Origin: Pyrenophora tritici-repentis
Lineage: Eukaryota > Ascomycota > Dothideomycetes > Pleosporales > Pleosporaceae
Direction: 5' to 3'
DNA: 64,000 bases
Assembly: GCF_003171515.1 (NCBI RefSeq)
Contig: NC_089396.1
Coordinates: 124,001-188,000 of the forward strand
Part shown: one piece after another, positions 41,552 through 51,269 of the stretch
Position numbering within the stretch: the first letter of the stretch is position 1
Layout of the letters: the number at the start of each line of letters is the position of its first letter
Notes under the pieces: model-generated
The model's database searches: none
What the model was told of the DNA's origin: nothing
What the model saw: only the letters and a program-made list of their open reading frames with translations
Made by a program: the position numbers and the translations under genes

Positions 41552-42488
41552 TTACAAAGCACCCAACTCCTTGAGCTTGCTAATCATACCATCTACATCC
41601 TCGACCTTGACACCACCCTTGCGTGGCGGCGGCTCCGTCACCTTGACAGTCTTCAACCGTATCTCAGTATCGAGCCCATAATCGCTCAGACTCTTCTTCT
41701 CCAACGGCTTCTTCTTCGCCTTCATGATATTCGGCAAACTCGCATACCTCGGCTCGTTCAACCGCAAATCCGTCGTAATAACCATTGGCAACTTTGCCTT
41801 AATCGTCTGCACACCGCCATCCACCTCCTGCACCACCTCGACGCTCTGATCGGAAATCGTAACCTTGCTCGCCTGCGTGGCCTGCGGCCAATTCAACAGC
41901 CCCGCCAACATCTGGCCCGTCTGACCCGCATCGTCGTCAATACTCTGTTTCCCCAATATCACCAGATTGCTCTTCTGCTCGTCGACGACTTTGCGGAGTA
42001 GTTTCGCCACGCCGAGCGGTTCCAGCGCGTCCTTTTCCTCGACAACAACGTGGATGCCGCGATCGGCGCCCATGGCCATGGCCGTACGAAGGATATCCTG
42101 GGATTTGGGGACGCCGGCGCTGAAAGCGACGATTTCCTCCACGGCGGGCGCGGACGCGTGGTGGGATTTCTTTTCGCGGATTCGCACGGCTTCTTCGATG
42201 GAGAGCTCGTCGAAGGGGTTCATCGAGTGTTTTACGTTTGCGGTTTCGACGGCGGTTTGGGCGCGGTTGACGCGGGGTTTGACCTTTTTGATTTTCGTTA
42301 GTATTGCTGGACGGAGGTGGTATGTGGGCGGAGTGTTATAGCATTGCGCCTGTACCTCTCAACTCCAACTCTCAATCAAGACAAAGGACATCATGCGGCT
42401 CAAGCAAAAGTCGGCATATCGAGAAAAAATCACATACCGCATAGTCAATGACCCGCTTGACGGGGACTAATATCCTCAATCCAGACAT
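41552..42488 (-). CDS. Electron transfer flavoprotein subunit beta
   Basis: Mitochondrial matrix protein that, with the alpha subunit, accepts electrons from acyl-CoA dehydrogenases and passes them to ETF-ubiquinone oxidoreductase. Exon 1 (42438-42488) encodes MSGLRILVPVKRVIDYA; exon 2 (41552-42283) continues VKPRVNRAQTAVETANVKHSMNPFDELSIEEAVR. The join is phase 0 and restores the family N terminus. Total 260 residues, as usual. AMP/FAD-binding segments are seen in LVILGKQSIDDDAGQTGQMLAGLLNWPQAT, with the family motif. The 154-nt intron is about three times the length of the others in this window. No alpha subunit gene is in the window. Confidence 0.93.
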
Positions 42489-43374
42489 TGCGCGCGACGA
42501 CGGACTAACTACGGCACCGGGGTAAGGAACGCAAAGGGTTGGGGTGGGTTGTTGGAGGTGCGTTGTTGCGACGAGGGTGGTGATGATGTAGAGGTGCTAG
42601 GGTGGTGGGGCTAGCATCGGGTTCTTGCGATTGCGGGTAGCCAGGTTTAGCCGAGGCTTTTTACTTCCTGCGCATGGCCGCGGATGGGGCTTGGCGGGAG
42701 GCTAGGGAAGGGGCATGTGCTGTAGTGTTTATGCGGGGATAGAGTTGTAGTATAGACGTTGGGTTTTTTTGGAGATGTTATGCTCAAGGGGTGTTTTCGG
42801 TGTGGTACGGACTCTTCTATACACTCTTGTAGTAATTAGTCCGTAGCCCGAACGATTCGTTCTCTATTCTACAGCATAATCCCTATGCCAATCCAGGTAA
42901 GAAATCATTAGAGTTAATAACCCGGGTTCCTTTTTTATTCGCAAATGCGAAAGCAGCTTACCCTGACCTCTCTTTATCGGGCAGTGGCTGCATAAGCATC
43001 CTAGTATTTACCTCTGTCTTGATTCTGTACTGCACAAAGTGTAGTAAACATCCGAATAGTCTAGTGCACCTTCAATGTAGGATCTGTATCTCAGCACATG
43101 TTATGGTTTCCAGTCAAGTTGAAAGTAATCCTTATAAGCTCCTCTTTGCAGAAGTTAACTTATCGCGGAGAAGAAGAGGTCCATGAAAATTAGAATATAG
43201 TCTTCATCAGGAAGCTTAACAGCATCACAGTACTACAGACAAGAGTCTTCCCTTTGACACCAAGTATAGGGTAGAACTGCCAGGTTTCCCCAAGTATTTC
43301 CACTCTTATAGTCTCCATACTCCCATAGTTACCACCACACCCTCCACCCATTTCATATCCATCTTTCTCCCACC
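42489..43374. other. intergenic, no gene seen
   Basis: About 890 bp between the ETF-beta start and the stop of the next gene on the same strand. The first part is G-rich on the plus strand and the rest AT-rich; no gene is supported. Confidence 0.5.
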
Positions 43375-44331
43375 CTACCCTCCACCAACCCCCCTACCAA
43401 ACCCCTCACAACTCGCACAAAACCCAAACGTCCGTGCCGCATTATCCTCCCAACACAACTGCGCATACTCTGGCGTCGTAGTCCCACACCCATCCCCCAA
43501 CAACACACAATCAAACCCATTACTAAACGCATCCGTCAACGTCCCGCCCACACACTGATCCGTATTCACGCCCGTGAAAAACAACGTCCTAATACCTTGT
43601 TCGTCTAGGAACTCTTTCAACGGCGTTGTGGCACCCCACAGCCCGCTCATCCGGTTCTTGTGGATTAACACGTCGGGGTTGTGGGCGAGTTTGCTGCCTT
43701 GGGCGTATATGGTGTCGAGAGGGGGGTACAAAGCCGCATTCCACGTATCGCGCATGAGTAGTCTACCGCCTTGAACAGTTTTGCCATCGGGAAGAGTTAA
43801 GGTACCGCTGTCAGCGCCGATGCCGCGGTAGACGGAAGCGTTTTCTTCCCCGTGTCGGTCGACGCTTATGCTATCTTCGTGGGGGGCGAAGGCGGCGTCG
43901 CTGGGGCCAAAGTCGCTGTCTGCGGGTATTGCGAAGAAGCCAAAAGCCCGTTTTACAGACGGTGGCATGTCGATTACTTCTTGTTCTGTGAGACCCCAGT
44001 TTACCCAGATTATGCGGATTCCGGCTTTTCGCGCGCCGGGGATGGCGTGCGTGATTAGTTGCGTGCAGGCGGCGTGGCCGGGTCCTTTTTGGTTGCGTCC
44101 GAAGGCTGGGGAGAGGAAGAAGTTTTGCATGTCGATTATGACGAGGGCAGACTTTGATGCGTCTATTGTGATGGGTTGGGTGGTTGTTTGGATGGTGTGG
44201 GTTTTTCCCGACGGCGGCGATGAATGTGTTTCTGGGTGTGTGAGATCGAATCCGGATTGTGAAGAGTGTATCCAGAAGTTTGAAGGTGAGCCTATCAGGC
44301 CTTTCCGATGGGGTTTGGTTGTAGTAGACAT
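43375..44331 (-). CDS. Isochorismatase-like cysteine hydrolase
   Basis: 318 residues, single exon. It has the isochorismatase fold with catalytic Asp in ALVIIDMQNFF, Lys in VLIHKNRMSGLWG and Cys in FTGVNTDQCVGGT. Compared with the smaller paralogue at 12507-13421 it has an N-terminal extension of about 65 residues and a longer insertion before the Lys motif, so it belongs to a different subgroup (nicotinamidase or N-carbamoylsarcosine amidase-like). The substrate is unknown. The downstream end is rich in Gly and Cys (CASCEGFGRGVGGG). Confidence 0.85.
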   Translation of the reverse strand: MSTTTKPHRKGLIGSPSNFWIHSSQSGFDLTHPETHSSPPSGKTHTIQTTTQPITIDASKSALVIIDMQNFFLSPAFGRNQKGPGHAACTQLITHAIPGARKAGIRIIWVNWGLTEQEVIDMPPSVKRAFGFFAIPADSDFGPSDAAFAPHEDSISVDRHGEENASVYRGIGADSGTLTLPDGKTVQGGRLLMRDTWNAALYPPLDTIYAQGSKLAHNPDVLIHKNRMSGLWGATTPLKEFLDEQGIRTLFFTGVNTDQCVGGTLTDAFSNGFDCVLLGDGCGTTTPEYAQLCWEDNAARTFGFCASCEGFGRGVGGG

Positions 44332-44732
44332 GGCTGTGGAAATGATGTGAGATGGGAATGATGGACTTCAATAGCTAACACGAAAGATGTTGGTTATAAA
44401 ACCACAATTCTAAAGTACAACGATGACTTGAAAAGAATCTTATGTAGATATGGTCAAGTGCTTCCCGCTATCAGAGTTCCAGATAAGGAAGGCCCGTGAC
44501 TCATCTGCCGGGGCGGGGTAGTGTGCGTAGATCCGCAGATAGTCATTTGGAGAGAATATGACCAAAACGTCTTATACAACGAAATCGTAAGTAAAAAGTT
44601 GGAGTAGCTTGCTCCCCTACACGCGCATACTTGCCAAGTATTCTTTAGCGAACTAACTAATGTCGATTAAGCTGGGTTGACAGCCACTGAACCTGGAATG
44701 ATAGACATAACCGCAGCATCTCCATACATCCG
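44332..44732. other. intergenic, no gene seen
   Basis: About 400 bp containing the promoter side of the isochorismatase-like gene and the 3' side of the next gene; nothing recognisable. Confidence 0.5.
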
Positions 44733-46124
44733 TCACCTGATTCCAGCAAGGCGTCTCTTCGCGACTTGTACGAGTTCCGGCCACTCTTCTCGCTGATTAG
44801 CTGTGCTTGGAGGTTTAAGCATGCGACGTAAATGCTCCATGGCTCCTTCGTGGTCATGAATCGATGCGTGGTAATCTGCGAGCTGCAACATTGATGGTTT
44901 ATGACCAAAGTTGGATGCTACTTGAAGCCATTCCCGCGCCAACTCCGCTGTACTGCCGCGTCGCCACCCTAGCAACCAAGAGAGCGCCTTCCGTATGTTG
45001 CCGTCTTTCAAAGCAATTGAACCTGGTTTTGCAAGCTCTTGGTAAAAGGCAGCGAGATCGATACTGGCTTGTCGGTGGCCAGCTCCAGCAGCTCTACTGG
45101 TATATCTCAGCCACTTTTCGCTTGGTCTGGGTTCAAAAGCCGCAAGTTCGTAGTAAGATACTGGATCATCACCTTCTAGAGCGCCTTTTTCGAAATACGT
45201 CTTCGCCTCTGCCTGCAACTTGGGATCTTTGTCATTTTTCAGCATGTAGCCAAGTGCATTCCACGGTGCCATGAGAGGTAATTGCAGCGGATGCCTTGAT
45301 CCTCTTTGGAATTTGAGAGGTGCTGTTTTGATCGCTTCCAGATACATCTCTTTGGCCTTGTCTTTGCGACCTTCTTGCTCGAGAAAGAGTCCTCTTAGAG
45401 TCAACACTTCAGGGCCCAAGGCTGTTTTCTTCGGATCCGGGCGTAGAGTGTCCAGTGTATTGCGGTACTTGCCTAGTTCCAGCCGTGGAAACAACGTCAA
45501 GATCTCATGGGCGGCAGCATCCCCAAAGTTGGCTAGATGAGCGGCAGTCAAGATATGCACAATGGCTAGAGGATCTTCAGCTTGAGCACAGCCCTGTAAA
45601 AGTAATCCAGCCATCTTTTTATGCGGACTTGGAGGAAGTTTAGCCCTCTTTGCAGGATCACTGATATCTGGTATCATGAAAGTGACCATTGCGAGCGATG
45701 TGACATCATCTAGCTGGACATTGTATTCTGCTGATATCAGCACCTTGTTCGCGGAACGCTAGACTTGATACCCACTCTGCACTATACGTTGAACTTGGCT
45801 ACCATAATCCGTGTCGTTCTTATGTGCGGCGAAATCGGCGTAGATGCTCAGAGCAGTATGCGGCTCCATTACAAGGACAGCTTGCTGTTTGTACAATGTG
45901 TAGAAGCCGAGTCGACTGCGCGCATCGACATCAGCACGGAGTCTGGTAGCGTCGAGCCTCATGTTCATGGCATAGTTTCGTGTTTGTATGCCCGGCCTGC
46001 GGGGAACTGAAGATTTTGTGGCATTGCGACAAAGCGCTGGCAGGAATGGGCGGAACTGGCACCGCAAACAGATGTCCAGACTTGAAGTTGCTCTCACTGA
46101 GCGCGATATTAGTTTCGACGACAT
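44733..46124 (-). CDS. putative mitochondrial TPR/Sel1-like repeat protein
   Basis: Two exons on the minus strand, 45788-46124 and 44733-45730, joined by a 57-nt intron (donor GTATAG, acceptor ATCAG) that removes an in-frame TAG; 444 residues. The N terminus MSSKLISRSVRATSSLDICLRCQ is basic and Ser/Arg-rich, like a mitochondrial presequence. The rest is helical with TPR/Sel1-like repeats (LRGLFLEQEGRKDKAKEMYLEAI, AKTYFEKGALEGDDPVSYYELA, ASIDLAAFYQELAKPG, MLQLADYHASIHDHEGAMEHL). No named orthologue recognised. It is divergent from the Utp16-like gene, only 178 bp between start codons. Confidence 0.75.
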
Positions 46125-46302
46125 GGTAGTGGAGGTTTGTGAGGTTGGGACATGACAATCTCGGAGGTCCGCAATGGCCGCGAAATCTTGGCACGCCAGG
46201 ACCAGAATCTTTTTGCGTGTTGCAAAGGTCTCACCTCATTGACACGGCATATCCACCTCGCGGTCTACAACCCGAAATAAGTATCGCGTTACCGTCGCCG
46301 TA

Positions 46303-47718
46303 ATGGTTACTACACGAGGAGGTACGGAGACGCCCGGCGCACCGACGCCCACGCCACGCAGTTCGACGAGAAAAACCGCCGGAAAGCGAGAATTGGAAGC
46401 GCTGGAGACGCCGACACAAGCAAAGAGACAGAGGAAGGCTCCGGCTCCTCGATCGTCACAAAAGAAAGCGGCAGCAAAGTCTGATGCGCCTACCGAAGAA
46501 CTCTCGCAAGTGTCTGCAGACGATGTCGCCGCCGTAGTTGCGCCCTCCAGAGAATCTCCCGATGCTTCTTCAGCTACCGAAGGCAAGGAAGACGAGGCGC
46601 AAACTTCGCACGATGCAGTATTCTATACTCCAGCGCAGCGGGCTGGGTCTGTGTATGAGACACCAGCTACACACAGGCAGCCTGAAGGATCACCAACGCC
46701 AAAAGTGAAAGAAGCGAGCGTTGAGCCAACATCGACCGTGATCAAGAGGGGGAGAGGACGACCGAGGAAGACACCGCAAAAGGTGTCTAGCCCACCTCAG
46801 GCTGAAGAGACGCCCTCCAGGTTCAACGACGAGATCCCCACATCTTCATATGAGAGCTCAATGGCGCCTATTCCCTCACAGGAAGCTCCTCCTTCTGCAC
46901 AACCGGAGAAGGCACACATGCACTTCGACGACGACGAAGAGTCCGTAGTCACACAAATCTCGCCAACCGCCAACAAGTTCCATGATGTCCCCACCGTCAC
47001 GGAACCCGCAGCTGGATCGGTCCAAGACTCAGACGAGGACAATGCAAGCGACTCAGACGACGAAGCCCCCGAAGTAGTCACAACCGCCGCCGCCAGCTCA
47101 AAGGCACAGGCCGCACAAGCAGACGCCGAGCGCGCCCAAAAAGCCCAACAAGCAAAGGAGGAAGCCAAGCGGAAAGCGCGCGAGGAACTCATCGCCACAC
47201 AACAAGCCGCAAAGCGTGAACGTGAGGAGAAGAAAGCAAAGAAGCTGGCCAAGAAAGCCGCCAAGGAAGCAAAGGCCGTCGCTGCAGGCCCAGAGGAAGA
47301 AGAGGCAGCAATTAAACCACGCATGGAAATCGACCTATCCAACGGTCTACTACCCGCCTCCCTCCTCGAAAACATCGACGACCAGCGCCCGCCCACGCCT
47401 CCCCCCGAACGCCGCGGCGCAACAGAAGAGCAACTCCGTAAGGAGAAATTGAACCGCCACATCAAGTTCCTCGAGCGCACCGAGAAGCCAGCGAAAGATG
47501 TGAAAAAGGGTAAGCTGAACGTCGCGGTGTTAGCACAGCAGAACAAGGTGCTGCCGCCAAAGGTCAACCGCAACACGAAGAATGTGCGTGAACACTGGTT
47601 GAAGGGTAGACAGGTGGATAAGAAGAATAAGAAGGGGCTGAAGCCCAGTGCGCGGTTTGGCAAGATGGAGCGCCGACCACATGTCAACCGGGGATTTCTC
47701 AGGAACGGGGATGAGTAG
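46303..47718 (+). CDS. UTP16: U3 snoRNA-associated protein Utp16-like
   Basis: 471 residues, single exon. The N-terminal two-thirds are low complexity: basic Pro/Thr-rich sequence, an AT-hook-like KRGRGRPRKTP, an acidic patch (QDSDEDNASDSDDE) and a long Lys/Glu/Ala coiled coil. The C-terminal 130 residues are more ordered, with LSNGLLPASLLENI and later VREHWLKGRQVDKKNKKGLKPSARFGKME. This arrangement fits the fungal U3-snoRNA-associated (Utp16) family of the small-subunit processome in the nucleolus. Assignment depends on the C terminus, so it is less secure than for the enzymes here. Confidence 0.65.
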   Translation: MVTTRGGTETPGAPTPTPRSSTRKTAGKRELEALETPTQAKRQRKAPAPRSSQKKAAAKSDAPTEELSQVSADDVAAVVAPSRESPDASSATEGKEDEAQTSHDAVFYTPAQRAGSVYETPATHRQPEGSPTPKVKEASVEPTSTVIKRGRGRPRKTPQKVSSPPQAEETPSRFNDEIPTSSYESSMAPIPSQEAPPSAQPEKAHMHFDDDEESVVTQISPTANKFHDVPTVTEPAAGSVQDSDEDNASDSDDEAPEVVTTAAASSKAQAAQADAERAQKAQQAKEEAKRKAREELIATQQAAKREREEKKAKKLAKKAAKEAKAVAAGPEEEEAAIKPRMEIDLSNGLLPASLLENIDDQRPPTPPPERRGATEEQLRKEKLNRHIKFLERTEKPAKDVKKGKLNVAVLAQQNKVLPPKVNRNTKNVREHWLKGRQVDKKNKKGLKPSARFGKMERRPHVNRGFLRNGDE

Positions 47719-47795
47719 ACAGACTTGTGATTTCCGTATCATTGTACGCCTTTCTAGTTCCTTTTACACATCTACATAGAGTCTTGAACAAAATC

Positions 47796-48839
47796 TTACC
47801 GCCGTCCCGGCCTCTTGGGCTTCGCAAACCCCTTACTCTCCTCCTTCTTCTCCACCTTGAACTCGTCCAAAATAATCTGTTCAGTAACCTCGTCCGGATT
47901 CGTCGCCTCCAGCTTCTTCACCACCTTGAGCCCCGCCTCATTCTGCGCCAGACTAACCACATTCCCCCTGCTCGCCGCATAAATCATACGCTCCCGTATC
48001 TTGGCCCCACTCGGACACGTCGAGATGAACACAATACTCGCGTCGGCGTCGTCGTGGCGGTAAAACGCGTACCGCGGCTCTTTTGTATCCATGGCGGCGG
48101 CGAGCGTAGATGGCGTGGCAGACGATGTCGACACAAGCTGTAACGTCTCACTCGCGCCATCCATACGCAACTGCACGAGGTTATCCGCCGCACCGCCCTC
48201 CCCCAATTCCCTCAACGCACGCGCAACCTCGTCGTCCGCACGAATGGCTATACGGCCGCCCTGAGCGAGACCCTGGCCGCGGGTGCCCCTACTCTCCAGC
48301 GCCTCGGCGTCCTTGATATCCTGCAGCGACTGCTCCTCGGCCGTAAGCGGCTTCTCAGACGCCGTGTGTGCGATGTGTTTTTCCCACCCTGAGGAGGTGA
48401 GTTCAGAGGCTTCGGTCGTGAAGACGCTTTCGGCAAAGTGCTCGCCGCCGAGTTCCCGCACCATTGTGAGGCGCGTGCTGGCAAAGAGCATTTTTTGGCG
48501 CACGGGCGCGGCGTTGGGCACGTAGGTTATGGCTACGAGGGATTTGTCGGCGGAGGCGAGGGTGTCGGCGCGGCGGAGGAGGATGTAGAGGGCCGTGTTG
48601 GGTTGGATGTGGGGGGAGAGGTTGGAGAGGTCGTCGACAAAGGTGGAGGCGGTGGAGGTGATGGTGCCGCTGGGGACGATGGTTTCGTTCTGGATTGTGG
48701 CGAGGACACCGCGTTGGTTCGTCGAGGTTATGAGACTGCCCAGGGCCGACTTGAGCTCCTGGGAAGCTGGTGGTTGTTAGGTGGTGGGGTACAGGAAGGG
48801 GGAGATTGTCGTTACAGTACCGGAGATACCAGACTGCAT
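47796..48839 (-). CDS. TWF1: Twinfilin
   Basis: Actin monomer-binding and capping protein with two ADF-homology domains. Exon 1 is 19 nt (48821-48839, MQSGIS plus one base), and a 54-nt intron (48767-48820) leads into exon 2 (47796-48766); 329 residues, the family's usual length. The N terminus reads MQSGISASQELKSALGSL. The first ADF domain covers about residues 5-140. The second begins near LTAEEQSLQDIKDAEA and has the actin-binding helix SGAKIRERMIYAASRGNVV. The C terminus is a Lys/Arg-rich tail (GFAKPKRPGRR). Confidence 0.9.
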
Positions 48840-49077
48840 CTTTGCTGGTAGATTTGAGAGCGATTGAGGGTTGTTGAGGAGGTGTACTTGTGGGTAAACG
48901 CGAGTTTTGTATGACTACCCTGACGTTCAACTGTGATGCATCGGTGGGGCAGTAGCTTGCTGTACCTTGGCAGCCCCTCCACCCCACTTGTCTTCACATG
49001 TCGGTCATGTCCAGTGAGATTTCATGTATCAATTCAGGCTCATTATTCTGCGCTTCAGGAATGTACATCGAATCCAG

Positions 49078-50289
49078 CTACTCCTCGTACTGTCCGCCCG
49101 GGATCATCTCCCGGCCTTGCTCCAATATACCCTTCAAGTATTCGTACACGGTAAATGTGACGGCTTGGCCGGGAGCGACTCGCATTACGCGCGGTGTAAT
49201 GCCCTTGTAGAAACTGCGAATGCCTTCTTGTTTCCACATATCACTAAACTTGGTCAGCCGCGCTCACAGTCATCAATGCTTGGCTTACCTGGCAATAGTG
49301 ACAATCCTCTGAACGGCACTTTGGCCTGGCTCGGCAGGCATCTTCTGTAATCTCGTCTTGATGGTGTCGATTGGGGCATTTGTAAACGGCCCAACAGCAC
49401 CACTGACGAGTCCAATCATACTAGTCTCGTACCCGGGTAGATCTGTCGTACCGTGGTATTTTTGCAGTTGCGCCCTCAACTCAGAGTATGCTGTAAAGTT
49501 CGCCGCCTGGTTTGTGCCCTGGCGCAGCGCTGTGAGCGAGACACCGCGCCATAGCGCTCCTGCGCCCTCTTCTTTAACGACAGTGTACATGGCATGGGCA
49601 GCGTTTCGGTACTTTGGAATGTCGAGCGGATCCGCCATGGAGTGGTGCTGTGCTTGGAGACGGATCTTGACCACTTCCATGGGCGTGACTACCAATACGG
49701 CTTCGGTGATTCCAGCAGCGAGACCAGCTGTTACAGTGTTAGACCTTGCAAGATTTTACCGGCATCTTTACATACACATAAATGTAGACTTGGACGCAAC
49801 GTTGCCGTCCTTGTCGGCCAGAAGTTGCTTGTACCATTCATAGCTGGTAAAGCGTATAGCCATTTTAGGTACAATGCCAGTAAGCACAGCGCCTAATCCC
49901 TTATATAGGCCCAGTGCGGTCTCTCGCTTGACAATCTCCTTGCCGGTCGTGATAAATCCGCGCTTCTTCGCCTACGGTACATTAGTCCTAAATTCCTCAC
50001 TGAGAATAGGTAGGTGAACGCACCCCTGGCGCACGAGCTCGTCGCGAAAGCTGCATTCGGACTTTGATTGTGTCTAACTTGTTAGATACGGACACACGTT
50101 TTGCATCCAAGTGACAACCCACCCAAAGGATGACATGCGAGCGCCTCCATCATTCCAGCACCACCACCGGCTAAGCAAGTCAGTATCTGCTGGATCTTCA
50201 CATGCGTATACATCGAGCTTACCAATGAGATTAGTCGCCGCTGAAGCTGGCTTCTTGCCGCCAGGCCCTTGTACTGATTTCGCAGACAT
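49078..50289 (-). CDS. SFC1: Mitochondrial succinate-fumarate transporter
   Basis: Mitochondrial carrier that exchanges cytosolic succinate for matrix fumarate, needed for growth on acetate or ethanol through the glyoxylate cycle in yeast. Six exons on the minus strand: 50223-50289, 50123-50170, 50024-50073, 49776-49971, 49289-49727, 49078-49243; 321 residues, close to yeast Sfc1. The three carrier repeats are seen as HPLDTIKVRMQ, TPMEVVKIRLQAQ and APIDTIKTRLQ. Sfc1-like segments include LYKGLGAVLTGIVPKMAIRFTSYEWY and FYKGITPRVMRVAPGQAVTFTVYEYL. All five introns join in frame. Together with acetate kinase in this window it is relevant to C2 metabolism, but the two are not adjacent. Confidence 0.93.
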
Positions 50290-51269
50290 AGTGTGTAGTG
50301 TTGGGGCTCAAGAACCAGAAATGTTTGTTAGGACGAATCGAAGCCACAGACTGCCCCAGAAATAGGCACGTGGGGTTACGCAGACCTGGGACACTGAAAG
50401 CACGATTGAGCTTCACCACAGGTCTGGGAAAGAGAAGATGCAGTACGCTTGAAAGACCTGGGCTCTCGATCTGGAGACAAAGGAAGAAAGAGATATCCTA
50501 ATGGTACGTATCGGGAAGCCGCAAGACGAGAGGTAGAGATTACGAATGAGCTACACGCCCAAGGAAACTCGACAGTCATATCGTACCATGGTTAACATCA
50601 GAAGCTACCCGCGGGTATGAGGGACAACACTCATTTGCTCCGCCAGCCTCGGTCCTTGCGGCAGCACAAGCCGAGTGACTTAGTTTGGACTGGCACGCGT
50701 CTGTCTCAGGACGCAGCTGGCAACTAACGGAAGTGCTTGGCATATCCCGGATTCCAGTGGACGAGCGGAAGTTACGATGTGCTGATGTCGTTCGGCCGGG
50801 GATCGGCTCGAGGTATTACGTTGCCGAGCCTAGCCAGCCCAGTTGTCCAAGCCTTGCCGCTCAGCATAACCTGCTCAGGGCAAGATGTACAGATAAGTGG
50901 ATATGAAAGACCTTGGATGAACATGGACGCTTTCACAAGCTCGCGCTTGTCTTTGGTTGTGGATGAGGGGCGGAGCGAGGGGCATGTGAAAGTCTGGGGG
51001 ATGACGTTTGAGGGGCCCGGAATGCTCCGCTGCAGGCCCACCCGAATGCGGCCGAACCGCACGTGCGAACATGTGCCGGGCCACTATTACTTGGGTGTCA
51101 TAGGATACTTGAAGTGTAGGTAAGGACCTAATAGGTATTTCAACTCCTCGGTGCTATAGGCATCAGAGGATATCGACTTAGCCAAGTACCGAGAGATTGA
51201 AGGGCTACAGGGTATCATTGGGTTACGCTGCTGTGATGTTCATAAAATCAAAGCGAGTATCTTGCTCGC
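50290..51269. other. intergenic, no supported gene
   Basis: About 980 bp between the SFC1 start and the Vms1 stop. One plus-strand frame (50737-51123) is long enough to notice but has no recognisable content. Confidence 0.5.

Noticed and set aside
45759..45761. Nonsense mutation in the mitochondrial repeat protein
   Set aside because: A 57-nt intron with good borders (45731-45787) removes the TAG and keeps frame.
46797..47687. 296-codon minus-strand Ser/Ala-rich frame
   Set aside because: Antisense shadow of the low-complexity Utp16-like gene.
50737..51123. 128-codon plus-strand frame between SFC1 and VMS1
   Set aside because: Non-ATG-supported context, no domain, no codon pattern distinct from surrounding intergenic DNA.
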